A stretch of 64,000 nt of DNA from the NCBI GenBank assembly GCA_041660405.1, contig JBAZWL010000014.1, positions 44,188-108,187 of the forward strand, read 5' to 3'. Positions within the stretch are counted from its first letter, which is position 1. Each line of letters starts with the position of its first letter. Shown in pieces: positions 18,414 to 25,819 of the stretch. The position numbers and the translations under genes are program-made. Below the pieces are notes generated by a model. That model searched no databases, had not been told where the DNA came from, and saw only the letters and a list, made by a program, of their open reading frames with translations. Source of the stretch: Taibaiella sp041660405 (GTDB lineage: Bacteria > Bacteroidota > Bacteroidia > Chitinophagales > Chitinophagaceae).

Positions 18414-18992
18414 TTATTTACTTAATTCTTCCTTAATGGTGCCACAGTCCGGCATGGCTTTGCCCAGGTATGGATTGCTGATCTCTTTTGTTTCGCTCAG
18501 CCAGTTAGCCCCTTTATTATTGTTGTACATCGGACAATGGGTTAAATACAATTTTTGGCCTGTACTGCCTCCAGCTTTTACCAAGTCATAGATATCCTTG
18601 CTCAGCATTTCAAAGTGTTCCCGCTGGTGTTTGATATTGCCGGCATTGTCACTGATATGTTCGCCATGTTCTTTGACATCATCGGAAACATCTGCAAACA
18701 CTTTAGACTGATCAGGAGATAAAGACTGTGTATTAACCATTGAAATGGTCTGCACCAGGACCTTACCTGCTTCCGCTGTTTGTTTGTCATCATCTTTAGC
18801 CAATGCATTTTTCATTTGCAGGTAGGCAACTACAATCTTACCGGTACCAGACTCGGTGGCTTTAGTATCTATACTGCCTTCCAAAGTGGCCGCTGTGCTG
18901 TCCGTAACTGCTTTGCCGTCCGGTTTTGTTTCGCTGTTACAGGCTGACAGCAAAAGAGCGGATGCTGCCAGGCCTAATATGATATTTTTCAT
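18414..18992 (-). CDS. DUF3347 domain lipoprotein, probable periplasmic copper-binding protein
   Basis: 192 residues with a lipoprotein signal (lipobox LSAC, about residue 18). The DUF3347 domain spans about 50-190: an all-helical first part (YLQMKNALAKDD, VFADVSDDVKEHGEHI), then the metal-site segment HCPMYNNNKGANWLS and a C-terminal NPYLGKAMPDCG. The conserved His, Cys and Met residues fit metal binding and this domain is found on CusB-type and copper-locus proteins. It is one of two adjacent DUF3347 paralogues; the other lacks a lipobox. It lies in the copper operon, and a metallochaperone role is inferred. Confidence 0.87.
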   Translation of the reverse strand: MKNIILGLAASALLLSACNSETKPDGKAVTDSTAATLEGSIDTKATESGTGKIVVAYLQMKNALAKDDDKQTAEAGKVLVQTISMVNTQSLSPDQSKVFADVSDDVKEHGEHISDNAGNIKHQREHFEMLSKDIYDLVKAGGSTGQKLYLTHCPMYNNNKGANWLSETKEISNPYLGKAMPDCGTIKEELSK

Positions 18993-19016
18993 TTGCTTTT
19001 TATTTAAACGGGTAAA

Positions 19017-19039
19017 GCCCTAAGCTATCGGCTTAGGGC
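19017..19039 (-). promoter_or_regulatory. Intercistronic hairpin between the two DUF3347 genes
   Basis: Perfect 9-bp arms (GCCCTAAGC and GCTTAGGGC) around a 5-base loop, in the 64-base gap of the copper operon. It lacks a U-tract after it on the minus strand, so it more likely affects mRNA stability or partial attenuation than full termination. Confidence 0.5.
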
Positions 19040-19056
19040 AAATTTGATTAAAGGGA

Positions 19057-19539
19057 TCACTTGATAGTTTCTACAACCTTTCCGCAGGTGAGCATCGAGC
19101 TGCCGTAATACGGGTTTTTTATATCTTTTTCCCTGCTCAGCCAATTGGTCTTCTTCATCGGGCAATACTGTTGGTAAACCGGCTCAGTAGATAACTTTGA
19201 GGTTTTGGCCAGTGCGATCATTTGCTCGGAAAGATCAGCGAAATACCCCCGCTGGCTTTCCATATCCTTACTGGCAGCAATTTTTGTAGCATGCTCCAAA
19301 AGGGAAGCCTTACCGGCTTTGTTTACCAGATGCTCATCAGCATTGTTGATCGTTTTTATCAGCTCCTCTGCTTTAACAGATGCAAGGGCTGCCTTTCCCG
19401 CTACCAGTGCATCTTTGACGCTATAGTAAGCAGGAAGTATTCCTGATGTTTTATCAGAGGCATGGTCATGTTGTTGCGCAAACCCTATTTGCACAACAGT
19501 GGTTGCGAATAAAGCAACTAAAAGAAATAGCTTTTTCAT
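19057..19539 (-). CDS. DUF3347 domain protein (periplasmic)
   Basis: 160 residues with a Sec signal peptide (1-21, cleavage before QQHDHA). The mature N-terminus starts with a His motif (HDHASD). The DUF3347 domain has the helical part YYSVKDALVAGKAALAS, a middle FADLSEQMIALAK, and the conserved C-terminal metal segment YCPMKKTNWLSREKDIKNPYYG ... TCGKVVE. It is a paralogue of the lipoprotein encoded directly downstream but soluble. Within the copper operon it probably binds copper in the periplasm. Confidence 0.87.
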   Translation of the reverse strand: MKKLFLLVALFATTVVQIGFAQQHDHASDKTSGILPAYYSVKDALVAGKAALASVKAEELIKTINNADEHLVNKAGKASLLEHATKIAASKDMESQRGYFADLSEQMIALAKTSKLSTEPVYQQYCPMKKTNWLSREKDIKNPYYGSSMLTCGKVVETIK

Positions 19540-19614
19540 TATTTTGATTTAAAGGTGAATAACATATATGTACCATGGACGACCCAGGCCCTCCGGTAAT
19601 TATTAACCCTTAAA

Positions 19615-20091
19615 TCAAATCTGGAAACTTTGTATCGCAATGCGGATATCGTCTATGGGCGGATGATGGCATCGGACGAAATACCACTTATTGGGTTTGT
19701 GCATCCCTGATGCAATGACATCAAATGATGGATAAGATGGTACAATCGCTACAAAGACAAAAACGGGAACATTCACATCAATCGAACGTGAAGTTTGCTT
19801 ATTGACCTTCGCAAATTTTATAACCTCATTTTTGCAACAATTGTCCTTTTCATTTTGGGCAATATGTCCTGTTTTCGCGAGATGATTATCTGTGGCCAAC
19901 TCCCGATGGTGGTGTTCTTTTGAATCTGCTTCGTGATGATGACTATTGTTCTCTGATGCTTCTTTGTCATGATGGCTGTTATTGAAGCCCATATCCAATC
20001 CAACAGAACATGCCAAGCCAACTACTGTATTTAAAGAAAATACAATGAGCAGCGTAAGCGCATTTAGTCTTTTGATCATGTCTTTCTTCAT
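19615..20091 (-). CDS. HYC_CC_PP family protein, His-rich
   Basis: 158 residues. A hydrophobic N-terminus (about 8-28) works as signal or anchor. A His-rich stretch follows (SHHDKEASENNSHHHEAD, EHHHRE), then DNCCKNEVIKF and the C-terminal HHPPIDDIRIAIQSFQ. The order of a Cys element, CC and PP motifs defines the HYC_CC_PP family, which occurs with copper and heavy-metal genes in Bacteroidota; its function is not established. It is the first gene of the minus-strand copper operon, so it may be a periplasmic metal buffer or sensor component (inference). Confidence 0.8.
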   Translation of the reverse strand: MKKDMIKRLNALTLLIVFSLNTVVGLACSVGLDMGFNNSHHDKEASENNSHHHEADSKEHHHRELATDNHLAKTGHIAQNEKDNCCKNEVIKFAKVNKQTSRSIDVNVPVFVFVAIVPSYPSFDVIASGMHKPNKWYFVRCHHPPIDDIRIAIQSFQI

Positions 20092-20182
20092 CTGTTATTT
20101 AATATCAAATACCATACCATCATGCAAGACAAAGGTAACCATACCAAGCCCCGGACACTTACATAATTATAGAAAGTTGTTA

Positions 20183-20190
20183 CAAAATTA
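20183..20190 (-). promoter_or_regulatory. Candidate -7 promoter element (TAATTTTG) of the copper operon
   Basis: A full TAnnTTTG match on the minus strand, 92 bases ahead of the first operon gene at 20091. No clear operator palindrome sits next to it. Confidence 0.55.
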
Positions 20191-20569
20191 CTGAAGGATT
20201 TCCCCGAAAATTGTCTTCCAAAAAGCAATAGCATATTAACCGGAACAATCAGCTGAGCAAAAAGTTTTGAAGAATAATCTTGAATATCCTCATCTTCCTA
20301 TCGTATAACATTTAACAATAAGTACTCAAACCTACGAAGCATATTGAAATATAAAATACTCTTTTGTAACCTACATCCACCCTTGTCTGACTATTGAAAA
20401 TAAGCTGGGCAGATGCCTTCAGATCCATAAAGGATTTACCATTTTCAGGAAGATATTGCCTAACACTTCTGCCATTACATTCAGGTTGATCTTATTCAAA
20501 AATCGTTATGCCAAAAGCACTCCTGACGACCTATTGTTAATAGAAGCGTGTTTCAATTCTATTGTTCTT
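20191..20569. other. AT-rich gap upstream of the copper operon
   Basis: About 380 bases with no convincing gene on either strand; a 103-codon frame on the plus strand has no protein-like features and overlaps the small minus-strand gene. It probably carries upstream regulatory sites of the operon, but I see no clear repeat or palindrome. Confidence 0.4.
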
Positions 20570-20764
20570 TCAATGTCTGTGCATGCCACCACCCAAAACA
20601 TGTATCAGGATGAAAATCAAAAGAATGGCCGCAAGGCCAATGAGGGCATAAAAAGTCCAGGGATTTTTTGCTTTTGTTTCTTTGATCTGTACATTAATAT
20701 CATTGCCGTTGCTGTTTTGTGCCCATTGAATTTTGCCCCAGGGTTTATATCGCCGGCTATTCAA
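20570..20764 (-). CDS. Small single-TM protein with His-rich end
   Basis: 64 residues from a TTG start; no ATG lies nearby, so the start is uncertain. A basic and polar N-terminal half is followed by one hydrophobic helix (FYALIGLAAILLIFILIHVL, about 39-58) and the end GGGMHRH. Tiny one-helix proteins with a Met/His tail are frequent beside metal-resistance genes in this phylum. It sits between two copper loci on the same strand. Function unknown. Confidence 0.5.
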   Translation of the reverse strand: MNSRRYKPWGKIQWAQNSNGNDINVQIKETKAKNPWTFYALIGLAAILLIFILIHVLGGGMHRH

Positions 20765-20905
20765 TGATTATGGATAATGGAAACCATGTACAGAATGAAG
20801 ACTATTTAATACATAATGGTCGTATAAGTCGTAGCATGTATATGGTATCCTGCTTGTTGTTGCAGGATAGCACGACAAAGGAAAAGAGAACAGGTCTTCG
20901 CTTTT

Positions 20906-22609
20906 TCATTGTTTTTGGATTGAAATCTTGTGAACTGAATGAAATTCATGGCCTGATACGGTTAGTAAATACACTCCATTACTCCAGTTTCGTGTATCGA
21001 TAGATAGTTTACTGCTGGAAATTTCAGATTCAAAGATGCTACGTCCCACCAGATCAGTAACACATACCCTTGCTTTAGTTTCCTGGTTAAAATTGGCAAT
21101 CTGTACATTCAGGTTGCTGTTTGCCGGATTGGGAAATACGCTTACCCTGTTATCATCTTTGTTTAACTTATTGATTCCGGTTGTATTGGGTGTTACTACA
21201 AATTGCCCCATCATCCCATCATCTTCATGCATTAAAATATGGCAATGGTACATATAAGGTGTTGCGGTGTCTGCAAAGTCTTCAAACTTCATAATTATTC
21301 TAACCGTATCACCAGGCTCTACAAGTACAACATCTTTGGGGCCACTTTCTTTCGCTGTAGGAGGAATGCCATTTCTGTCCAGAATAAAGAAGTGTACATC
21401 ATGGATATGAAAAGGGTGAGCTACCATTGTTTCATTGGTGAACTTCCATATTTCTGTACTATTCAATGGTATCCGGTAGTTGATGTGCATCATGTCAAAT
21501 GTGCTGTCATTGAAATAGAAAGGACCATCCATTACCAGGAAACTGTCGGCAGTAAAATGTATATCCCTTGTAGTGGTAGCTGAACTTTCCGGATAAGGGG
21601 ATACCGACACCAGCGAAGTTGGTATGCTTGTTACCGGACTAGCAGTTGGTAAGCCAACGTTGAATTTCAGGATATCAAAGTCAATGCCATTTAGTGAACT
21701 ATTCATTGGTGGGGAGCCTGGAGGCATTGGCATTGTCGGGCCTCCCTGAACGCCCATTGTAAGTTCAGACGCATAGCTCATAAGATAAATAGTCTGCCCA
21801 TTCATTCCAGTCAAATCAAGCAATACTTCAGCACGTTCACCCGGGGATAACTTAATACGGGTTGTGGCAACCGGAGCAGAAAGAAGGCCATCATCATTGC
21901 CGATCACATAAAATGTTTTGTTTCCTGTAAAACCGAAATTGAAGTTCCTTTCACCTGCCGCATTTAATAGTCGAAGACGTACTACCTGTGCTGGCAGTGG
22001 TGCATAAGGATTGAATGTACCATTTACGAGAAGAATGCTATCTACCATTCCTCTTGTATCAATTTGGTTGAGTGTGTCTAACTGTTGTGATTGTACAATG
22101 ATTGGTATATCATCAATGCCGTATTTTCTAGGTAGATTTAATAATGCTTCTATTGAATCCCGCACGATAATCAAGCCTGCTGCACCAAGCATCACCTGTT
22201 GCGCCGTTTTCATATGTATGTGAGGATGATACCAGTAGGTTGCAGCGTTGTTCATTACTTTAAATGAAGGACTCCACGTGGTTGACGGAAGGATAGTCGT
22301 ATGTGGCCCGCCATCGTTAGCCGGGGCTACATGCAGCCCATGCCAATGAACTGATGAAGTATCACCAATTCCATTCTGAACGTGCATGTTTACAATACTG
22401 TTCTTCTGAAGAATGAGTGTAGGGCCTAAATACTTAAAAGTATTAAAAGCCATTGTTTGGGTCTTTTTACCAGGCAGTATTTGCAGACTGTCTTTGTGCA
22501 TCATCAGGTTTATAGTGGTGCCTGATAAAGTATCCGGAATTAATAATGGCTGCTGTGCCTTGATAAGAAAGGGTATGCACAAAAAAAATGCAGACAGAAA
22601 CTTTTTCAT
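20906..22609 (-). CDS. Multicopper oxidase with T9SS sorting domain
   Basis: 567 residues with a signal peptide (cleavage near IKAQ, residue 18). The cupredoxin domains carry all four ligand clusters: SVHWHGLH, TYWYHPHIH, HPFHIHDVHF and MYHCHILMHEDDGMMG. This is the CotA/bilirubin-oxidase-like, three-domain type without a Met-rich insert. The last about 85 residues (VSVFPNPANSNLNVQI, NWSNGVYLLTVSG) are a type A T9SS sorting domain, so this oxidase is exported across the outer membrane and held at the cell surface, unlike the periplasmic enzyme in the neighbouring operon. The substrate could be metal ions or phenolics. It is 51 bases after a T9SS gene and likely co-transcribed with it. Confidence 0.9.
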   Translation of the reverse strand: MKKFLSAFFLCIPFLIKAQQPLLIPDTLSGTTINLMMHKDSLQILPGKKTQTMAFNTFKYLGPTLILQKNSIVNMHVQNGIGDTSSVHWHGLHVAPANDGGPHTTILPSTTWSPSFKVMNNAATYWYHPHIHMKTAQQVMLGAAGLIIVRDSIEALLNLPRKYGIDDIPIIVQSQQLDTLNQIDTRGMVDSILLVNGTFNPYAPLPAQVVRLRLLNAAGERNFNFGFTGNKTFYVIGNDDGLLSAPVATTRIKLSPGERAEVLLDLTGMNGQTIYLMSYASELTMGVQGGPTMPMPPGSPPMNSSLNGIDFDILKFNVGLPTASPVTSIPTSLVSVSPYPESSATTTRDIHFTADSFLVMDGPFYFNDSTFDMMHINYRIPLNSTEIWKFTNETMVAHPFHIHDVHFFILDRNGIPPTAKESGPKDVVLVEPGDTVRIIMKFEDFADTATPYMYHCHILMHEDDGMMGQFVVTPNTTGINKLNKDDNRVSVFPNPANSNLNVQIANFNQETKARVCVTDLVGRSIFESEISSSKLSIDTRNWSNGVYLLTVSGHEFHSVHKISIQKQ

Positions 22610-22660
22610 AAATAAAAAAATTTAAGGAGGAGAAGACAACTTGTTTTCCCCTCCTGATCA

Positions 22661-23557
22661 TTATTGTATAACAAATTTTTGCGCAGCGCTTTGCGTTCCG
22701 TTACTCAGGTTAAGCGAGTAAGTGCCTGCGGCAAGTGTTGGAATGTCTATTGTTAGTCGATTATTACCTTGTATAGCATGAACCGTTTGAGTACTGACTA
22801 CTTTACCCAATAGATCCACAATTTGTACTGTATAGTTTCCATCCTCTTTAATGCTATATGAAATGTTGATCTTGTCTTTCGTAGGATTTGGATAAACGGT
22901 TACATTGCCTATAGTACTTTCTGTTGAAGCAATAGCAGTTGGTCCGGCACCGGAAAACGCAAGATTGTCCACCCACAGGTAGCTACCATTCGCCGGGGTC
23001 ACGCCACTTGAAGACATAATAATGAGCGCAGAATCCGGCGCAAAGCTCTTATTGTAGGTTAACGGAATTGAAAAAGTAGCCCAGCTCATTTCCATTCCTG
23101 CCAAAGGCTTAATCGTCGATGCAACAGTGTCACGCATCATCGTGCTGCTATTCCATTTTGTAAGATAAACAGCTATAAAGCCCTGGTCAGTTCCTGACAT
23201 AGCCATATATTGCCATGAACCGGTAAGGTTAGCCGGACGGGTTGTATAGGCAAAGCCGCCCGTTACATTCATTGTGGACATATTTATTTGTCCTGTAGCT
23301 GTGATACCAGGCATTACACCCATACCCGTAACTGTCTTTGATGTAAGTTTTAAATAAGAAGTTCCCGGACTGCCTGGCGTACCTTTTTCTGCAGTATATA
23401 CAGACATAGATGTTGTCATGGCATTCAATGTACCCCAACTGTCAGGTTCTGAATAGCTGCCTACTGTTGTCCAGGTTTCAAAGCCGGAGTTGGGAATTTG
23501 TGCAGATACACTTAAAGCTGCCACTATGAAGGCGGAGAATAAAATTGTCTTTTTCAT
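22661..23557 (-). CDS. T9SS-sorted protein with a carbohydrate-binding-like jelly roll
   Basis: 298 residues: signal peptide (1-19, VSAQ), then a beta-sandwich domain starting IPNSGFETWTTVG and reaching YLWVDNLAFSG (about 20-205), the layout of outer-membrane glycan-binding jelly rolls. A type A T9SS sorting domain of about 75 residues follows (VTVYPNPTKDKINISY, LAAGTYSLNLSNG, QKFVIQ). No catalytic residues are evident. It precedes the T9SS multicopper oxidase on the same strand with a 51-base gap, so the two are probably surface partners. A ligand cannot be assigned. Confidence 0.83.
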   Translation of the reverse strand: MKKTILFSAFIVAALSVSAQIPNSGFETWTTVGSYSEPDSWGTLNAMTTSMSVYTAEKGTPGSPGTSYLKLTSKTVTGMGVMPGITATGQINMSTMNVTGGFAYTTRPANLTGSWQYMAMSGTDQGFIAVYLTKWNSSTMMRDTVASTIKPLAGMEMSWATFSIPLTYNKSFAPDSALIIMSSSGVTPANGSYLWVDNLAFSGAGPTAIASTESTIGNVTVYPNPTKDKINISYSIKEDGNYTVQIVDLLGKVVSTQTVHAIQGNNRLTIDIPTLAAGTYSLNLSNGTQSAAQKFVIQ

Positions 23558-23739
23558 TTTTATTTTTTGAAAAATTAAAACTGAATTATTGTATTTGTAG
23601 CATTGGGGTAATGCGAACCTATTGCCAATAGCAAGTTGCCTATGAGCAGCGCATGACCCTGGTTTCGTATTTCAATCTACATTTGAAGCATTGAAATTTA
23701 TATGAGAAGTGAGATTATTTCCTGACCAACGGTTAGGCA

Positions 23740-23775
23740 CTTTAATATTTTTCACAATGACGAAAAATATTAAAG
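23740..23775. repeat. 14-bp perfect inverted repeat (AT-rich hairpin)
   Basis: Arms 23740-23753 (CTTTAATATTTTTC) and 23762-23775 are exact complements around an 8-base loop. It is about 180 bases upstream of the T9SS gene and may be an operator or a terminator. Confidence 0.6.
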
Positions 23776-23805
23776 CATGAAACGAAGGTTGCAGAAATCA
23801 CTAAG

Positions 23806-23830
23806 CCTACAGGCATAACACTCCTGTAGG
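23806..23830 (-). terminator. Hairpin after the second HYC_CC_PP gene
   Basis: Perfect 8-bp arms (CCTACAGG and CCTGTAGG) 20 bases past the stop of the minus-strand gene ending at 23850. No U-tract follows, so termination is likely but not certain. Confidence 0.45.
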
Positions 23831-23849
23831 TAAATAGAAACTAAAAAAA

Positions 23850-24245
23850 TCAGATCAAGAATTGCTGATGGAGGATATGTATAGGTACCGTTCGGACTAT
23901 TGGAGGGGAGTGGCCCAATGGCACCGTGTAAACAACATTGATCAGTTGAATGTCTTGCTGAATAAGAGGATAGACTTGGGGAACAACTGCTTCTGTAACT
24001 ACTTGTTTTTCAAAAATAAGCTGTTTAGCGAAAGATTTATTGTCATCGACCTTTACTTTGTGATGTTCTGTTTTACAACACCCTTTCTTTTTTTGAGTGC
24101 CTTTACAGCAACACTTGCTTTTTTTCTTATGCCCATTGAAGGCGTAGTATTGAAACAGCTTACCACAAAAATGATACGAAATACTTGCACTGCAAATATT
24201 AGCAGTGAATAAGCACATTAATATTATGGCAATGAATTTCTTCAT
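23850..24245 (-). CDS. HYC_CC_PP family protein, Cys-rich
   Basis: 131 residues: signal peptide (about 1-19), SYHFCGK (the H-aromatic-C element), a Lys/Cys-rich cluster KKKSKCCCKGTQKKKGCCKTEHHK, and a C-terminal GHSPPIVR. These are the H(Y/F)C, CC and PP marks of the HYC_CC_PP family. It is a divergent relative of the His-rich protein at 19615-20091, here with six closely spaced cysteines that could chelate soft metals. It lies at the upstream end of the surface-oxidase locus. Function in metal handling is inferred. Confidence 0.75.
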   Translation of the reverse strand: MKKFIAIILMCLFTANICSASISYHFCGKLFQYYAFNGHKKKSKCCCKGTQKKKGCCKTEHHKVKVDDNKSFAKQLIFEKQVVTEAVVPQVYPLIQQDIQLINVVYTVPLGHSPPIVRTVPIHILHQQFLI

Positions 24246-24583
24246 AAGAAGGTCACCAAAAAAGTCATTGCAAGGTATATGAAAATTCCGAAATTGATCA
24301 CCTTACCCTAGAATTTTATTTCATAAATGCATCCCATAGGCGTCATCCACGATGCAGCTATGAAAAGTAAAAGATCAGATAACATTGCAATAGCCTCAAT
24401 GCATTCATATTTCTAACGATTACTTTATACTTTTCATAAAAACAATATCATCCATTACCAACGTTCGCACGTTGTTATTAAGAAGTATCCAATATCTTGG
24501 CATAGGCTTACTGAACAGGCTGAACGGTTTAAAATTCCAATTCAGCCTCAAAAAAAACTTTGCTTTTTTATGCCCCGTGATGG
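24246..24583. other. Gene-free interval
   Basis: No gene seen on either strand. A short CAACGT-TCGC-ACGTTG palindrome lies near 24461-24476. It should contain the promoter of the Cys-rich gene to its left. Confidence 0.4.
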
Positions 24584-24885
24584 TTAACCAGGTTGATGAT
24601 GCATTCCTGCAACTTTAAGTTCGAAATCAAAGAAATCACGGCATAACCTTTCTGTCTTTACAAAATCGGCCAGTTCATCAACGATGTTGTCCATTCCTTT
24701 AAACTTGTTTGCATAACCATTTGAAGTTCCTTCTTCTGTACCACTTGTTTTTTCAGACTGGCAATAACAGTTGTCTTGCACTTCTGCATTTCAGGACTGG
24801 TCAGTTTACAGGTTGATGTTCTTTCACTGCAATTGTCTAAACAGCTATCAGTGCAGGTGGCCGTAGATATTGGCGTTTTCTTTTT
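24584..24885 (-). pseudogene. Frameshifted remnant of a small conserved Bacteroidota protein
   Basis: Two frames together spell one protein. The upstream frame has CTDSCLDNCSE and LTSPEMQKCKTTVIASLKKQ and runs to KKEL. The downstream frame has SNGYANKFKGMDNIVDELAD then FVKTERLCRDFFDFELKVAG and stops at 24584. The joined text resembles small Cys-containing proteins of Bacteroidota metal loci (pattern LTSPEMQKRKETV...FVKTERxCCDFF), as I remember them. Here the second Cys of the CC pair is Arg, a frameshift splits the gene near 24735, and it lacks a start codon and its C-terminus. The family name is not known to me. Confidence 0.55.
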
Positions 24886-24922
24886 TCAATCTCTGCAGCA
24901 GGTAATCATCAGACAAGGTGTC

Positions 24923-25078
24923 CTAAATAGGGTAGGGAGTCCAGAAAGATTGAATATTTTTGCTTTCCCATCTTTGTTTTGTGGAACGTGGGATAATCTT
25001 TGTAATCTCGGGTGTCATCTTAACATCGGCAAACTGGAGTTTTAGTTCGGAATGGTAACTTCGGTATAGAGAGGTCAT
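24923..25078 (-). pseudogene. Possible transposase N-terminal fragment
   Basis: A 51-codon frame (MTSLYRSYHSELKLQFADVK, then IPRSTKQRWESKN and FWTPYP) resembles the short helix-turn-helix leader of some Bacteroidota IS transposases, in which IPxSTxxxW precedes a Trp-containing turn. Nothing of a catalytic domain follows. Together with the neighbouring pseudogene this suggests a decayed insertion. The assignment is from memory of the motif only. Confidence 0.3.
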
Positions 25079-25180
25079 GAAAAGACAGGCAGATTATAAT
25101 TGGCAGTGAATTTAGTCCATCTGTCCTGAATATGATCATTGTATAAATGAAAAGAAGCTGTTCAAAGATGTATGCATTTA

Positions 25181-25819
25181 CTACGTTGCCAATCCAAGAA
25201 ATAGTGCCTTTTTTGTTAGTGCGGCAGCATTGTTCACACCCAGTTTTAATAATATTCTCACGCGGTAATTTTCCACAGTTGCTACACTCAGGAAAAGTTT
25301 TTCTGCTGTTTGTGCACAAGTATGGCCATCCACGATATGTTGCAATATTTCTTTCTCTCTATTGGTTAATGAAGTCTTTAAAGATACTGCCTTTCTTTCT
25401 TTCTCTTCCAATTGCTGCATTTTTGCTTTTAGTTCCGGTTCCAAAAAAGTTCCTCCATGACTGACTGTTTCTATAGCCCTGATTAATTCTTTCTCATCAG
25501 ACGTTTTTAATAAATATCCATGCACACCGGACTTAAACATATTATGGATATAAAGCGAACTGTCAAAGTTGGTCAAAGCAATTATCTTAATTGCCGGATA
25601 CTTTTTGAGTATAATAGGCGTCAGTTCATCCCCCGTTTTATCAGGTAACTGAATATCCAGTAACAATACATCCGGCACAATTGTCTGTAACCCTTCCAGC
25701 AACTCTTTTCCATTGGCATAAGTCCCGGTCAGGAACATATGAGGCAACTGTGCTAAGATTCTTTGCAGCCCACCAATAATCATAGGATGGTCATCTGCTA
25801 TCGCGATCCGGATGTTCAT
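25181..25819 (-). CDS. NarL/LuxR-type response regulator
   Basis: 212 residues. The receiver domain has the acidic pair DD (9-10), the phospho-acceptor Asp55 in VLLLDIQLPD, a Thr after strand 4 (ALTNFD) and a Lys in GYLLKTSDEKE. The C-terminal LuxR HTH is at about 148-205 (LTNREKEILQHIVDGHT, LFLSVATVENYRVRIL). It overlaps the upstream kinase gene by 4 bases (ATGA type), so the two form one translationally coupled two-component system. The regulated genes are not evident; the neighbouring surface-protein and copper genes are candidates. Confidence 0.92.
   Translation of the reverse strand: MNIRIAIADDHPMIIGGLQRILAQLPHMFLTGTYANGKELLEGLQTIVPDVLLLDIQLPDKTGDELTPIILKKYPAIKIIALTNFDSSLYIHNMFKSGVHGYLLKTSDEKELIRAIETVSHGGTFLEPELKAKMQQLEEKERKAVSLKTSLTNREKEILQHIVDGHTCAQTAEKLFLSVATVENYRVRILLKLGVNNAAALTKKALFLGLAT

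Noticed and set aside
20456..20767. 103-codon plus-strand frame near the copper operon
   Set aside because: It overlaps the better minus-strand one-helix protein, whose TM helix and GMHRH tail look real.
24776..25045. Plus-strand 89-codon frame
   Set aside because: It is antisense to the decayed genes recognised on the minus strand and contains no motif.
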